A stretch of 64,000 bases of DNA from the NCBI GenBank assembly GCA_019055375.1, contig JAHQIW010000319.1:116009-180008 (forward strand). Direction: 5' to 3'. Below the pieces are notes generated by a model. The model was not told where the DNA came from, did not search any database, and saw only the letters and a program-made list of their open reading frames with translations. Within the stretch, counting starts at the first letter, position 1. Each line of letters opens with the position of its first letter. This DNA comes from Parelaphostrongylus tenuis. Lineage: Eukaryota; Nematoda; Chromadorea; Rhabditida; Metastrongylidae. Position numbers and translations under genes: made by a program. Of the stretch, positions 25,351 through 36,405 are shown piece by piece.

Positions 25351-26385
25351 TTGTAGGTATAATTCATATCGTGTCCTACCACAGAAAAAGAATAGCAGTA
25401 AGAATTAGAAATTGTGATTAGATTTGCTGTGAAGTTTAGCACTTTTTATGAAGAAATCGAGAATAGCTCTATCAATGAAAATCAGTAAGAAGCAATAATG
25501 CTTTGTCCGGACATCTTTTTGCTAATTATTCTTACAGTTTTCAAAACTCTTCATAGTTCAAGCCATCTTGGAAAATGGATAGAAAATGTATCACATTTTT
25601 TATCTCTAGTTCAGGTTGACTGGGATTTGCGCCGATTTGTACTCACCAAATCAATCACCTTGATGGTCGGTGATGACAGCCATCGGAAAGGTTCAAACAC
25701 GGCTGAGAGTGTAGCGCGAGGGTCTTTATGGTAGGAAGGTGAACTAAGTGGGCCCCGAAAATGTAATCGCAGTTTTAAAGCCACTTCAAATTCCGTCCTA
25801 AGATGGTTTTCGACAATCGCCTACTCAGAATTGAAAGTTTGTTGGAAATTCCAATGTTAGGGTGACAGCATCACCAATAGTGTTTCACCAATAGTGGTGC
25901 ATTTGGAAAAATTATCGTGTCACATTTCGAGAGATAATTCTTGCTTAACTGCGTTCGCTCTCAATAAGCGAGCTCTGGTGCATAGAACAAGAAAATAACG
26001 CATTTGTTTTCCATCTGATAGTCAGACTTTCGTCTTAGTAAAATGATAAAAACTTACGTCATGTATGAATATATCTGCAAGTGTTAGGTGTTTTTTTGGT
26101 GTTTTTCCATTGATAAAGTTCATTGCGAACTGAGAAAATCGGTCCCCAATTGAAAGCAGTCACTATTTTCAAAAATCTATGCTTCAGCGTTGTATTTTTA
26201 ACTTACTGTGTTGTCATAGCTGTATTGTTTATATATCCTCATAAAATGACGAAACCAATTTCAACGTCAACACAATGATGATGAATCGATGACCAGAGGA
26301 GCAGGTCGCTAGAACGAAAGGCTTTCCATTGTTCGCCAAATGAATACAGTTGTTTTGTCCTCCTCGCTCTCTGAGGAACTTATTC
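25351..26385. other. gene-free stretch
   Basis: No gene is supported. A + strand frame at 25498-25734 is open but without splice sites or a family. Confidence 0.45.
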
Positions 26386-26388
26386 TTT

Positions 26389-26775
26389 GGTATAGATCTC
26401 TCCATTATTATTTGAGCCAGCATGTCATGTGGTCTGGTAAATGGGCTCTTGTGCGGCCCGATTCACGTGTTTCGACCTTACAGTCTCGTCAGTCGGGCAA
26501 AACCCGTCGTCTTCCAATCTTTTTAGCCTATCTTCTTGTGGGTGCCCCAGTCCCCACACTAAGAGGTATCGGAGGCGGAGGGGAGCGTTTTACACTGTAG
26601 CTCAAGTGAAAATATCACCGAACTCACAATGTTCTACTCTCGATTGCTCTTTGACTGGTATTTTTATCAAATTATTCCTTTATTTCGAGTGTTATGTTAA
26701 GACGACGTTCAAATTTCAAGAGATCTCTCCATTATTATTTGAGCCAACATGTCATCTGGTTTGATAAATGGGCTC
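26389..26775 (+). repeat. dispersed ~320-bp repeat unit, copy 2, with tandem start
   Basis: The block AGATCTCTCCATTATTATTT...GAGCCAGCATGTCATGTGG at 26394 is repeated at about 26721 with a few changes, so one full unit of about 327 bases is followed by the start of another. The unit is homologous to 21690-22040. Frames at 26340-26764 lie on it and are not considered genes. Confidence 0.6.
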
Positions 26776-26779
26776 CTGC

Positions 26780-29250
26780 ATTCTTTGATAGTTCACCTAC
26801 CGTACCTCTACCATCTATTTGGCCGCTTGAATGACGTCTCATACGTTTTGATCTTGTGTAACTACCATCCATAATGAGAGACCGATTCGAATATAGATCC
26901 CCCTTCTGCCTTGAGGAACTATGATCTTCTCCAATAGCTAAAAGTTGAATCTGATTCAGAACAATCTTTTATGTGATATATAAAAAACCGCACTTCAAAG
27001 GTCACAGATGCTTAGCCACCGATCTCCTAGATCGTAAATGAGATTGACTTGAGAACTCGGTTTTTTTGACGACTATAGCGAATTCTACACTTAATATAAA
27101 TCATACAGATTCAGTCCGAGTCGGAGGCTTCTGCTAATTTGACTTAGTTCAATTTCGCTGATCAAACTTTCAATTTGTGATGCTTTTCTTTGCCTCATGT
27201 GATATAAGACGTTGATGACTATTCCCAGCTTTATTCTAAGGTTCTGTCAATACACTGAGCACTCATAGCCTTTCTCTGCTCAGTTTTTGTAACATTTCCT
27301 CTTTCATGAATAACGTGGGCGTAGCTCTCATAGCTTCGAATAGTACATCTAGGACAAATTCATTATTCCTAAAAACCCATCATTATTCATAAAAGTTCTA
27401 TGATTTTTGTTTAATCTTTATTTATAAAAGTCTACAATTTCTTTATAAATTCGTAAATTTTAATAAGTAAGAAAGTGATTTCTGTGGCAAGGAAACAGCT
27501 TCTAGTGTTTCTTCTTATTTTTCACAATCATTGTTGTTATTGTTTCTTTGCGCTTCAATCACTATTCACGCGGATAGGGGATAATGTAACTGTTAGTGAT
27601 GTAGTCCGTTAAAAACAAGGTGCTAGCGTTTGAACCCTCTCCCAATGCTTTCTTGCAATTAATCAACCGCGAACGTTTTAGCTCGATTAACTTTTAAGAC
27701 TGCAAGGATAATAGACAAGGCCATCTGGCTATGAGAATTGTTTAAAAACACGAAATTCTCAAGCAGCATTAGGCACATCACGCAAAATGTTTGATGATTT
27801 CTACAAACGATAGATACGAGGAAACGAATAGAATTCAGAAGTGTGTGTGCACGAGAAATTTGATGACGTATTGTTTAACGTTAGAAGAAAACCAAAGTTA
27901 TGTACCGATTCCGAAAATAGCAAAGTAAAGTGGATTTGATGACTAGTCAAGTAGAAAAAGGAACAAATTTACCACGCAGTCTCATAGATGCTTCTGACAT
28001 TATTGCAATCAACCTCTATTATCTATATCTACCTTTCATCACTACAGTAATCAAGTGATGTGAATAGTATCATTTTGTCAAGATTCCTGAGGCCAACTTT
28101 CTTTCAAGGCAATTTTATGTATTCTAACAGTCGTTACAAATTTGTTTTTGATATCGCACTTGTTTTTCTTTCGTAACAACTAACGTTTCCTTGGATTTCG
28201 CTTTCCTTGGAAATACCTCACAAGAAAAAACTTTCCTAGCTTCTAACAAAGTGTCTTTCACTCCATACAAGCTAAGCAGGTTGTCAAACATCCTTCTCTT
28301 TTCGAATCAAATGTCTCTGTAGACGACACAACGCCATCAGCGCACATATGTGACATGTTAATTAAGCCAATAGCACAAAGTTGACAAAGTAAATTCACTC
28401 GGCTAACATTCCGACATTTTCGTCTTCTAGAGCTAATGATTGGACTTGATGTCCACAGTCACTCGTTCTTACTGTGTTCTTCGCCTACGTTTCGTTCTAG
28501 TGGAATGTTCTTCGGTGAAGCGCCACTCAAATGAGGATCCTTACTCGGCGGTGCTCTAATACAGAGATGGGCGGGTGTTGATGATACTAATTATCCGTTG
28601 ATAACATTTGCTTTTTCTGGGCAAGCCTTCCTGCTGTAGTCGGTGTCGTTATTGTCTAGCTCGAAGTGTTACACTGATCTGGAAAATCTTTTACTTCAAC
28701 TTTACCAGTACTAACCAATTATATAGGTCTTTGGTTAAGCAAATAGCACGAACTTGTTCAAAAAAAATCCGTCTTGTACATGAGGGCATCGCCGAGTGAG
28801 GCTCCTCATTCGATTGGTGTTTTATCGGAAGAGAATCGACTGTAACGAAACCAAGGCGAGGACCAAAACAGGGGCGAAACACTGTGGACATCGACCGTGA
28901 TCATTGGCTTTGAAGAAGACGAAAGCGTGAATGTGGTGGGTGAACAAATCTTTTTTCATCATCTTCATGTTACTGGCTTGATCAGCAAAGAATACGTGAT
29001 TAATTAGTACTGTTGAAGTTAAAATAAAGTCACCACGGCTAAACGGCTAAACAGAAGAAAATACTTGAAATAAAGTCGGTTTTTCAAATCATCTGCAAAC
29101 GATTGGCACGTGATTGTGATTTTAGGTTTGAAAACCATTGTGAGACGGAAAATTAGATGGATCGACGTTAATCTACCAATTAGCGATACGCCCATCGATC
29201 TGAATTCATTTTTAATGTCCGGTGGTCTATTAATGTAAATTGGTATGTAT
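26780..29250. other. gene-free stretch upstream of the fibronectin-like gene
   Basis: I searched for earlier exons of the gene at 29252 and found none that I trust. No repeat family was recognised. Confidence 0.4.
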
Positions 29251-29251
29251 A

Positions 29252-29383
29252 ATGGCATGCGGTGGTCCAGTAGTCAATCATCATGCCTTGGTCCCCGCAG
29301 GCAAGTCAGGCACCTTCGCCGCTACCGGAGAAACCGAAGACTTGGTTTACGCTGTGGACAACATCGACCCAACGACCACATAT
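29252..29383 (+). CDS. exon 1 of the FN3-like gene
   Basis: It ends in phase 0 at GTAAGC. Its GC-rich third positions contrast with the flanks. The true 5' edge may instead be an acceptor inside the segment. Confidence 0.5.
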
Positions 29384-30077
29384 GTAAGCATGCTACGTCT
29401 GACCACTACGCTACATCAGCCATCATTGAGATCTGTGATTATGAGCTATTCGTTGTTTCGATTTATCTCTACAAATTTTGTATTAATCCCCAGAGCCCTA
29501 AGAATTTCTTTATTACTCAATAATGCTCTTCACTGCGTTCATGATCGTAACTATAATATTGAAACCATCAACGTCTAGGTGTGAGATTAGAGCAGATTAA
29601 CTCTTTCATATAAGTACTTTTTATACAAACACTAGGCTGCTGATTCATTTGGAATTTCCTTAGCATATTTCTTCGCCGATTATTCATATCCTGAACATAG
29701 CTATTACAACGGAAACGTCACTAAGTGTATGCTTCTTTTCAATGTAAATAGTATAGAAAATCTGACAAGCTTAATGAATTCAAGAAGGAAGTAGGTGAAA
29801 ACTTTTGATTGTTCAATTTAATGATCAACAATTATTCTGTAATCTAAAATAGTGGACTTTTTAGCATCCTTTTAGATTTTTTCTGAACTATATGGTTCCT
29901 TTAAATGACTAAAGTGTTAAAGTATTTCACATTCCGGAGCGTGCTGGAAGTTTATCGTATTCTGACACATAGTTTACTGGCAAAATCAATAACTATAAGG
30001 ATTCAGTTGTTTATTTACAGACCGTGCATGCCGTCTCTCCTAAAGATGCCAGTGGCAGCACGACATCTAATCTCTAA
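29252..30077 (+). CDS. two-exon gene, fibronectin type III-like half domain
   Basis: Exon 1 (29252-29383) starts at ATG and ends at a clean donor, ACATAT|GTAAGC. Exon 2 (30021-30077) follows the acceptor TTGTTTATTTACAG and ends with TAA. Joined in phase 0 they give 62 residues. The part DNIDPTTTYTVHAVSP resembles strands E-F of a fibronectin type III domain (consensus like L.P.T.Y.V.V.A), and DASGSTTS would form the loop to strand G. FN3 domains are extracellular or adhesion modules. The exon uses many C-ending codons, unlike its AT-rich surroundings, which argues for real coding. Missing first strands suggest either further 5' exons (a cryptic acceptor CCCCGCAG lies at about 29300) or a gene fragment. 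A donor-like GAACG|GTAGGT at 30117 could mark a 3' UTR intron. Confidence 0.5.
30021..30077 (+). CDS. exon 2 of the FN3-like gene
   Basis: It begins right after TTATTTACAG, reads TVHAVSPKDASGSTTSNL, then TAA. The intron is 637 bases. Confidence 0.5.
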   Translation, partial: TVHAVSPKDASGSTTSNL

Positions 30078-30157
30078 TGTCTTCTACTTCCTCCACGGTT
30101 CATCGACATCGGAACGGTAGGTTTTATTTTCACAAAATAATCTGCTCATTTGTTCTT

Positions 30158-30571
30158 TTAGAAATGCCTGTGAGATTTTGCTTGATGACGGTTTCCGTTT
30201 TGAAGGAAGTTAGGTTTTTTGCTTCTGCCTTTTACTTGTTTTTTGTAGTATTCGTTCCATACGTTCCTAATATGTAGCAGTATTTTACAATAGCATAAGT
30301 CTTTTTTTTCTGTCCCTTCGCATTTCCCTTTTGTTACAAACGTGGCATATTTTTTTTTTACTTTTTGCTTTTTGTTTTCAAGCACATAAGCGACGACGTG
30401 ACTTAAGGCGACAGACTGACCATATGACCTTTGGTAGAGGTCAACTTGTTTTCTATAGTTTATTTTGACGAACAGATGAGATTCCCCACCAAATTTGTAA
30501 TCACCCGATACTATCTTTATCCATTGTTTTGTCGGTTTCAGTATCACATGTAAGCGTATAGTCACGAGCAA
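30158..30571 (-). pseudogene. unrecognised open frame, possible decayed coding sequence
   Basis: A 137-codon minus-strand frame has a coding-like first half (SGDYKFGGESHLFVKINYRK, then YGQSVALSHVVAYVLENK) and a Lys-rich, low-complexity second half that follows A-rich DNA. There is no ATG at the 5' edge. I recognise no family. The contrast between halves suggests a real fragment running into noncoding DNA. Confidence 0.25.
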
Positions 30572-30924
30572 TTAAAAATGGAGTAATCGAAATCAGTAAA
30601 AACTCTAATATATTGCCGGACTCCGTTTATGTTGTGAGCGAACACAAATATTGACGTAGTCTACTGGTAGTGTTGTCGAAAGCCATCCATTTCGTCAAAC
30701 TGAGTGTTTTTAAGGCCTAATTCTTGTCTTCCTCATGTAATATGAATGTTGTTTCAGTATGAATCTAATTAATTGCTTCCATTCTCTACGAGTCGATTAT
30801 CTACTTTGACAAGGCTAAAAATGCCCTGTCCTAGCCTCCGTTAAATACTATTCCTTTTTTTTTCAAGATGAAATCTCTAGCCTCCACAAATATTTCCTTA
30901 GACACACTAAATTTGGTGAGAGAA

Positions 30925-30985
30925 GCTTTCGACGTTAATCAATCCCTGTCTGAGGGATACGGCATGCATACGACTACGCTCGTAG
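30925..30985 (-). repeat. SINE-A fragment
   Basis: The sequence GACGTTAATCAATCCCTG... with CATGCATACGAC matches the 3' part of the SINE-A copy at 51920-51965. Only about 60 bases are kept. Confidence 0.4.
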
Positions 30986-31361
30986 CACCGTATAGATCAG
31001 AAATTGCATACTCGCTTTGTACAAAAATTCCGGTCGCCTAGTGATGCAAACTAGTGTTTTTGTCCTCGCGCACAGGCATGTTATAACTTTGCTGACTAGT
31101 AGAGAACCTACCCTCGATCCAACGATACTGCAGAAGATTTGTAATCACTGTGCTACATACGTCCATAAAATCAGCAATATCTGCAAAGAATTCTTCGCTG
31201 TCTTCCTATTTCAAATACATAGTTTGTCAGATTTTTTTTTGTTCGGATCATCGTTTTGATCTCAGTTATGAAACAACACATTCGAGCTGACCTGAAAAGA
31301 TCTGTGTTTTTGCCCGTAAGAGCTGAGAGAGTGTGGCTCGTTGGATTTTTAGACAGTTGTT

Positions 31362-31643
31362 TCATTGTTGAGGAACCAGAAAGGAAAGAAGGGGAAAAGC
31401 ATCGGAGTTCAGAATAAATGCTAATTGACTGGCACATTTGAAAGGTTGCTTAGTTATGTATTTGCACGATAGTGTCCATATCAGCCGGTACGCGTTAATA
31501 TGCCCGTCTAATATCAGTTCAGTTCTTCTGGCGGTGACAGCTTGTTCATTAGATCCCAATGTTGATGTCATCAGTTGGCCTGTGTTGAAATTTACCACTC
31601 TTCGTGTTTCACATACTTGCAAGAGAATATTTTCGTTAGGTAT
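31362..31643 (-). CDS. unrecognised terminal exon or element ORF
   Basis: On the minus strand, an acceptor CTCCTACTGTCAG ends at 31644 and opens a 93-codon frame that stops at TGA (31362-31364). The protein is balanced and coding-like: a start around IPNENILLQVCETRRVV, a middle NEQAVTARRTELILDGHINA, three Cys residues and a hydrophobic end FPLLSFLVPQQ. The opposite frame at 31438-31647 is its shadow. I do not recognise the family; it could be the last exon of a host gene or part of a retroelement polyprotein. No matching upstream exon was found between 31650 and 32000. Confidence 0.4.
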   Translation of the reverse strand: MPNENILLQVCETRRVVNFNTGQLMTSTLGSNEQAVTARRTELILDGHINAYRLIWTLSCKYITKQPFKCASQLAFILNSDAFPLLSFLVPQQ

Positions 31644-32044
31644 CTGACAGTAGGAGAATTTTAAAAGCATTTCTGCCTTAGAAAGGTGAATGTTTCATTC
31701 AAAAGCTCTATGCTGTCAATTGCGTAGAATGCTTTTTGGCGAATTTTTCCTGTTGTCAAGATTGAATAGCTTTTTCGTTATTTTTAGCAAATGTCATAAA
31801 TTTATTATATGGAGACCTTTTCCAAAAGAATTTTTATGTCAGTAATTATATCTGCCATCAATGTTGTTCTTTTACTACATGACTTCTGATGTGTTACAAT
31901 TCGATGTAGGATGAAATTTCTTCACATTCACTCCACTATGAAATTAGAAGCAGAGCAACGAAAGGCCCCGCCTCACTAGCATTCATTCTAATAACAGAAT
32001 CCCGAAAACCACATTGTTTTCAGACTTATTGTAGAATATATAAT

Positions 32045-32055
32045 ATTTATTTCAG
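32045..32055 (+). promoter_or_regulatory. candidate 3' splice or trans-splice acceptor
   Basis: TATTTATTTCAG lies about 80-100 bases before the ATG of the secreted-peptide ORF. In nematodes such a site close upstream of an ATG is often the spliced-leader acceptor, but it could be an ordinary intron end. Confidence 0.35.
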
Positions 32056-32135
32056 ATATGTGTACATTATGAGCTAGGTTGACTTATAGAATAATATTTG
32101 ATGTAATACAAACTTGGGCATGATATTGATATGCT

Positions 32136-32450
32136 ATGATACTTATATATAATATGAAGACTTCTTTTCGGCTTTTACATCATCCGTTAGCGGTCGGTTG
32201 TATTTCTTTCCTACCTCTGCTTTTGATTTCGGCCAAACATAATCTCGAATCACTAGTGGGAAGCCGTGCCGAGGATTCATCGCCAAAACCCATTCCCTGG
32301 AAACGACATCATGAAGACCTGAAAAAGCTGTCGCGAAAAATGTTAGGATCAAGCAGTATTATGTGCACGATCAGCAATATACCATTTGGAATATGTGATG
32401 GCGTCTGCACAAGTAGTGAAGACGGACCATTTAAGTATCTGAGTAAGTAA
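32136..32450 (+). CDS. putative secreted short cysteine-containing protein
   Basis: Two in-frame ATGs (32136, 32154) open a frame that ends at TAA (32448-32450). From the second ATG the product has 98 residues. It starts with a signal-peptide pattern: charged MKTSFR, a hydrophobic core PLAVGCISFLPLLLISA, and likely cleavage near SA|KH. The mature part is basic (PWKRHHEDLKKLSRKM) and has three Cys in the pattern C-x8-C-x3-C within MCTISNIPFGICDGVC. A strong donor CTGA|GTAAGT overlaps the last codons, so a further exon, perhaps with a fourth Cys, is possible. The secretory pathway is the expected location. I do not recognise the family; insulin-like spacing does not fit. Confidence 0.5.
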   Translation: MILIYNMKTSFRLLHHPLAVGCISFLPLLLISAKHNLESLVGSRAEDSSPKPIPWKRHHEDLKKLSRKMLGSSSIMCTISNIPFGICDGVCTSSEDGPFKYLSK

Positions 32451-32459
32451 ATAATATAA

Positions 32460-32920
32460 AGAGTGACATTTGTGACATCACGATTATTGATTTCATTGAT
32501 ATAATACTGGTGACTATAGAATTTTTCACTTTTCTTTTTTCCACTATTTGTCTAATTAAATAGCTTGTTTCATCTAGTTTTACATAAAAACTGTAAATCG
32601 TTAATCGGCTGAGTTGAAACGTAACTGTATGAAGTCTATTGATGATATTTGTGTATAGCTATAGTAAACTCAATTTTGTGTTTATATATCTATTTCCGCA
32701 TTTTATTTTCGCTGAAATTTCCACTCAAAACACTGGAGATTACGTAGCACAATCGTAGTAGTGCCGATCACCAAGAGTGCGGTGCTGATTCGATCCCTCA
32801 ACGACTTATCTATTAAGCGTCCGATCCATTCATTGTCGGTAATTTGGCACCGAACTCGTGCGAAAACATCCTTTTCTTTATTTGAAACTTGCACGAGGTT
32901 GATGATTTCTTCTTTATTCT
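32460..32920. other. gene-free stretch beside the Penelope remnant
   Basis: A minus-strand frame at 32703-32894 follows directly downstream of the Penelope remnant and starts with NKEKDVFARVRC. It is probably element-derived or chance. No second exon for the secreted-peptide ORF was identified. Confidence 0.4.
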
Positions 32921-32924
32921 CAAA

Positions 32925-32972
32925 GCTCGAAGGCTAACGTTTCGGCGGCAACGCTTTCGTCAGAGCTTAGAC
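32925..32972 (-). ncRNA. hammerhead-ribozyme-like motif of a Penelope element
   Basis: Read on the minus strand: CTGACGA (32957-32963), a short hairpin GCG-TTGC-CGC, then CGAAACGTTAGCC. CUGANGA and GAAA are the two conserved halves of the hammerhead core, and Penelope-like elements are known to carry hammerhead motifs in their terminal repeats (established knowledge). Flanking AAGCT and AGCTT could pair. Stem II has mismatches next to the core and the cleavage base pair looks changed, so activity is doubtful. Confidence 0.4.
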
Positions 32973-33890
32973 GTATAAATCATACCATATCTGATTACTT
33001 GCTTAATATTTCGCAAGTATCAGAAATATAATGGAACAGAAATCAATAGTCTGGTCATTTTGAAAAACCCCAATTTCTTTTGTTTTTGGGACTGGTCTAG
33101 TGTGACACGATTTATGAAATAAACCACACCCAGACTAGAAGATGAATATGAGATAAAGTGCCTTATCACTTGTTATGTTTAGGCATTTTCCCCTCGTATT
33201 CATTTCCGGTCGTTTGTGGTTTATCCAAAAGGTCCTCAAGGGTTTTCGCGCTGATGTTTTTGATTCTTTCCCCAGGATTTTCACTACCACATCAAAGTCC
33301 GTACTGCCATGTTTTTCCACTCTGTGTGCCCCTAAGGCTTACTTGTTTTGCTGTTGTCTTTCTCATCTAAGTGTTCCTCGACGCGGATCCAAAGTGGTCT
33401 TTCCGTCTCACCAGTATATTCTTCACCGCATGTTGTGAACAAGATCAGGTATATTGTATGCGAACTCATGCAATCTCTTTTACCATTAGGACATACTTTA
33501 CAGTCTATGATTCTTACGAAGTGTTCCATAACACTGTTTCCCAAACACTTTTTATGACTGCGCCTATTTCATCCGTTATAAGAAGTAGTTTTAAAATTAC
33601 CTCTTCGTCTTTGTTCAAAACTTCGTTCTCTTTATTATTGCTAATGTTATGGAGCATAACTCTCCCTATCGACACAACTTCAGTGGCCGCTCTTTCGTAG
33701 CCATTTGAAACGGCTATCCTTCGTGCCAAATGCAGCGACTCTTCTCTCCCCCCACTACCCGTAAAAACACTTGAAGCTGTTCGATGCTTATTTCGGATAA
33801 ATTCTTTTTTTAGTATGCAAGGGATGAGAAAAAAGGTGGTGCACCAAGATGTTGACTTACTCTGATGTTGCTTATAACACGCTAACACAG
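32940..33890 (-). mobile_element. Penelope-like element, 3' half with GIY-YIG endonuclease, decayed
   Basis: Three minus-strand frames line up in order. At 33888-33514 comes the linker after the reverse transcriptase (LKLLLITDEIGAVIKS). At 33544-33332 comes a Cys-rich segment CKVCPNGKRDC, then IYLILFTTCGEEYTGET and RPLWIRVEEHL, the signature of the GIY-YIG endonuclease domain of Penelope-like retroelements. At 33320-33135 comes its continuation KILGKESKTSARKPL. GIY-YIG nicks target DNA for target-primed reverse transcription. The second motif reads YTG in place of YIG, frames are shifted, and the reverse transcriptase is absent, so the copy is dead. Confidence 0.75.
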
Positions 33891-33894
33891 AATC

Positions 33895-35690
33895 CTAAGA
33901 CACCATAAAAAAACAATTCGACCAGCATCCAGTTACATTCATTGGAAGGCAAAATCTCTAAGCAGAAGCTGATCTAGCACGTGGAAAGCTCGAAATCATT
34001 CGCTGATGGTGGATGCCAAGAAAAGGAGTCGAACGCAAAAAGTGATAAGTGGCACATTGGGTGTGAAGACAATACACGTAAAATTAAAAAGAGTTTTTAG
34101 TTTAGTTCTATTTGAGATTAGTTCTATTTTGTTCTATTTTGAAATTAGACTTTGAAAATTCCATAGCGCTACATATTTATCTTTCTCTGCAAATCACATT
34201 TTCGGATGAAAAAAGCAAAATTAAAGTCTCACTTTATGAATATATTAAGCTCAACAAACTAAGTCTATCGATGTAGTATTTGTTGCTTAGATATCTCGTT
34301 GTCATACTTCCTTTCGAGGAGCTATCGCCTGCGGTCTTCATTGACATGTTGAATGTTGATTGTGCCTCTGAGTTTCTTTTGAATTCCAATCCCGACTTAG
34401 TCGTGCTCGCTTGTCTGCGTCCTCAGCTTTTCGTCGCAGCAATCTCTTAGCATCATAGACCAAAAGGGCGCCTAATAATTGTCTTGTAACCGGTATTCTT
34501 CCATAACGGTAGTGAATTCTGCGAATAGTTAATTGCCTACATTCTACGAATAATTAGTATGTCCCGGCCACTAGAATGATTTGGCTTATGCTTATGGAAT
34601 TTCTCTTTTCATTGGATTAGTAGCTGAATGAATCCACTGGGAGTAAGCCCTATCTATCATAAACAAAATCGCAGCAATTTTACTTGCGATAGCTAATCAC
34701 GTCAGTTCATCTTTAGGTTTCAGCATCAGAAAAACACTGATTCACTTCAGATTTTCTTTTTTACGCATTTCTCTATTTTATTGCCCAAATAGTCTAAAAA
34801 ATCGTGCTGCAGACTCATTAGAATTTTTTATTGAGGACAATGTAGTAAAAGTTAGTATTCCCACTTTATTGCGTTGCCAAGAATACTCCACTAGGAAAGT
34901 ACTTGTCACTTGAGATCTTTCCTTGTTGAAGCATTCCGAGGGAGTCTCCATGTTGGACGAATATTATGGCAGTTGTTTAGTTAATTTTTTTACTCATGGA
35001 TTTTCGAATACAAATCTATCACCCCAGAACTCACTAAAATTATCAGTAATTCGCCCACTTCATTATCAATATCCACCTCGTGGACTGCAACAAACTGATG
35101 TCGGACTAGTTTTGTAGATGTCAGAACTCGTTTAACCCGATATACTTATTAGTTAACTTATGCTCCACAAGACTTCCCGATTTCATTGCGCATTTGTTGT
35201 TTTAATCCTACTCTATTACATACTCGGCTGATTAGGGTTTCACATGTCTCGTGATTTCCTCATTTCTCCCATCCGTCTTGTTGATTAGTAACGGTTGTCG
35301 ATGAATAGGTTATGCTATTGTATAGCTTCCATAGCGACATGAGAATCTTTTAGCCTTTAGTCTCATTGCCCATCATGTTGACTGCTGTTTTAGCGTCGTT
35401 GTAAAGATTCTTCTCTGTCCGAGAAGCTGTCGCAGGAGTTATTCACGTAGAGTTGCCTCAGGCTGTCGTCACCTTCCAGTTGAATCGAAAGGAGGTTTGT
35501 TGCTTTGCTCCTCGAATTCTTCTAGGACGGCATCTGTGCCTTCAACTCGCTGACCAGTTTATCAGAGAGGATATATTAAACATAACTAATATCTCAATGT
35601 TATGACTGCTTCTCCGCTACCCTTTTTTTTTACTCAAAATCCTAATGTTTGTTACTGTTTGAGTTTTTTTTTCGATATTTTTTTAGTATT
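33895..35690. other. gene-free stretch
   Basis: No gene is supported. Small AGTTCTATTT repeats occur near 34090-34140. Minus-strand frames around 35400-35580 read coding-like in short pieces but contain stops and match no family that I know. Confidence 0.4.
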
Positions 35691-35692
35691 TA

Positions 35693-35720
35693 TTAGGTTG
35701 GCAACTAAGTTTTGTCGCAT
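35693..35720 (+). repeat. mariner left terminal inverted repeat
   Basis: TTAGGTTGGCAACTAAGTTT start, preceded by the dinucleotide TA. Confidence 0.8.
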
Positions 35721-36405
35721 CAAAAAATTTTTTTAACAAGCAACATATTGACATTAACAAATGCGCATTTTTAATCAAAGTGTACGCTATTAGAATCAAC
35801 AATGTCTTACCAAATTTTTGCTAATTTTTCGATGTCTCGACGATAGAATTCTGGCGTTTTTGAAGCGAAATACTCAAACTGGTGCTTTATCGTGTCATCG
35901 AATTCAGCGAAGCGTCTTCCTGCCAAGGACTGTTTCACCGACTTGAAGAGATGGTAACACTTGGAGCAGCATCTGAGCTTTACGAGTTACAAGCTTAACG
36001 TTTCCAACCTAATTCTTTAGTCTTCTGCAATGTCAGCCGCGCAATATGTGGACTAGCGTTGACTTGAGACCGCTTCGATAAAGCTGTCCCGAGCGGTTCT
36101 TAGCTGTTGGTGTCGCCTTCACAAAACTTTGAACCACCCCTGTGTAGTTCGTAGATCAACTGTATAATGACTGAGTGCTCTAAAAAATTTTATCGTTCTG
36201 TGGCAGAATGACCCAAGTGGAACGCTCAAATGACGTTCACGGCTTAATTTTTGAAGATTTCATTTTTGAGTAAAAGGAAGTTTGATACAGTTACAAGAAA
36301 TAAATGGTTTACATATTCAGAATATCGAAATTACGAGCTCTCGAATGACATATCACGTAATGAAAGGACCAAAAAATAGATTTATTAAATGAAAAAATAG
36401 CAAAG

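Noticed and set aside
32154..32442. Insulin-like peptide for the secreted Cys ORF
   Set aside because: The C-x8-C-x3-C order and lack of a CC pair do not fit insulin A or B chains.
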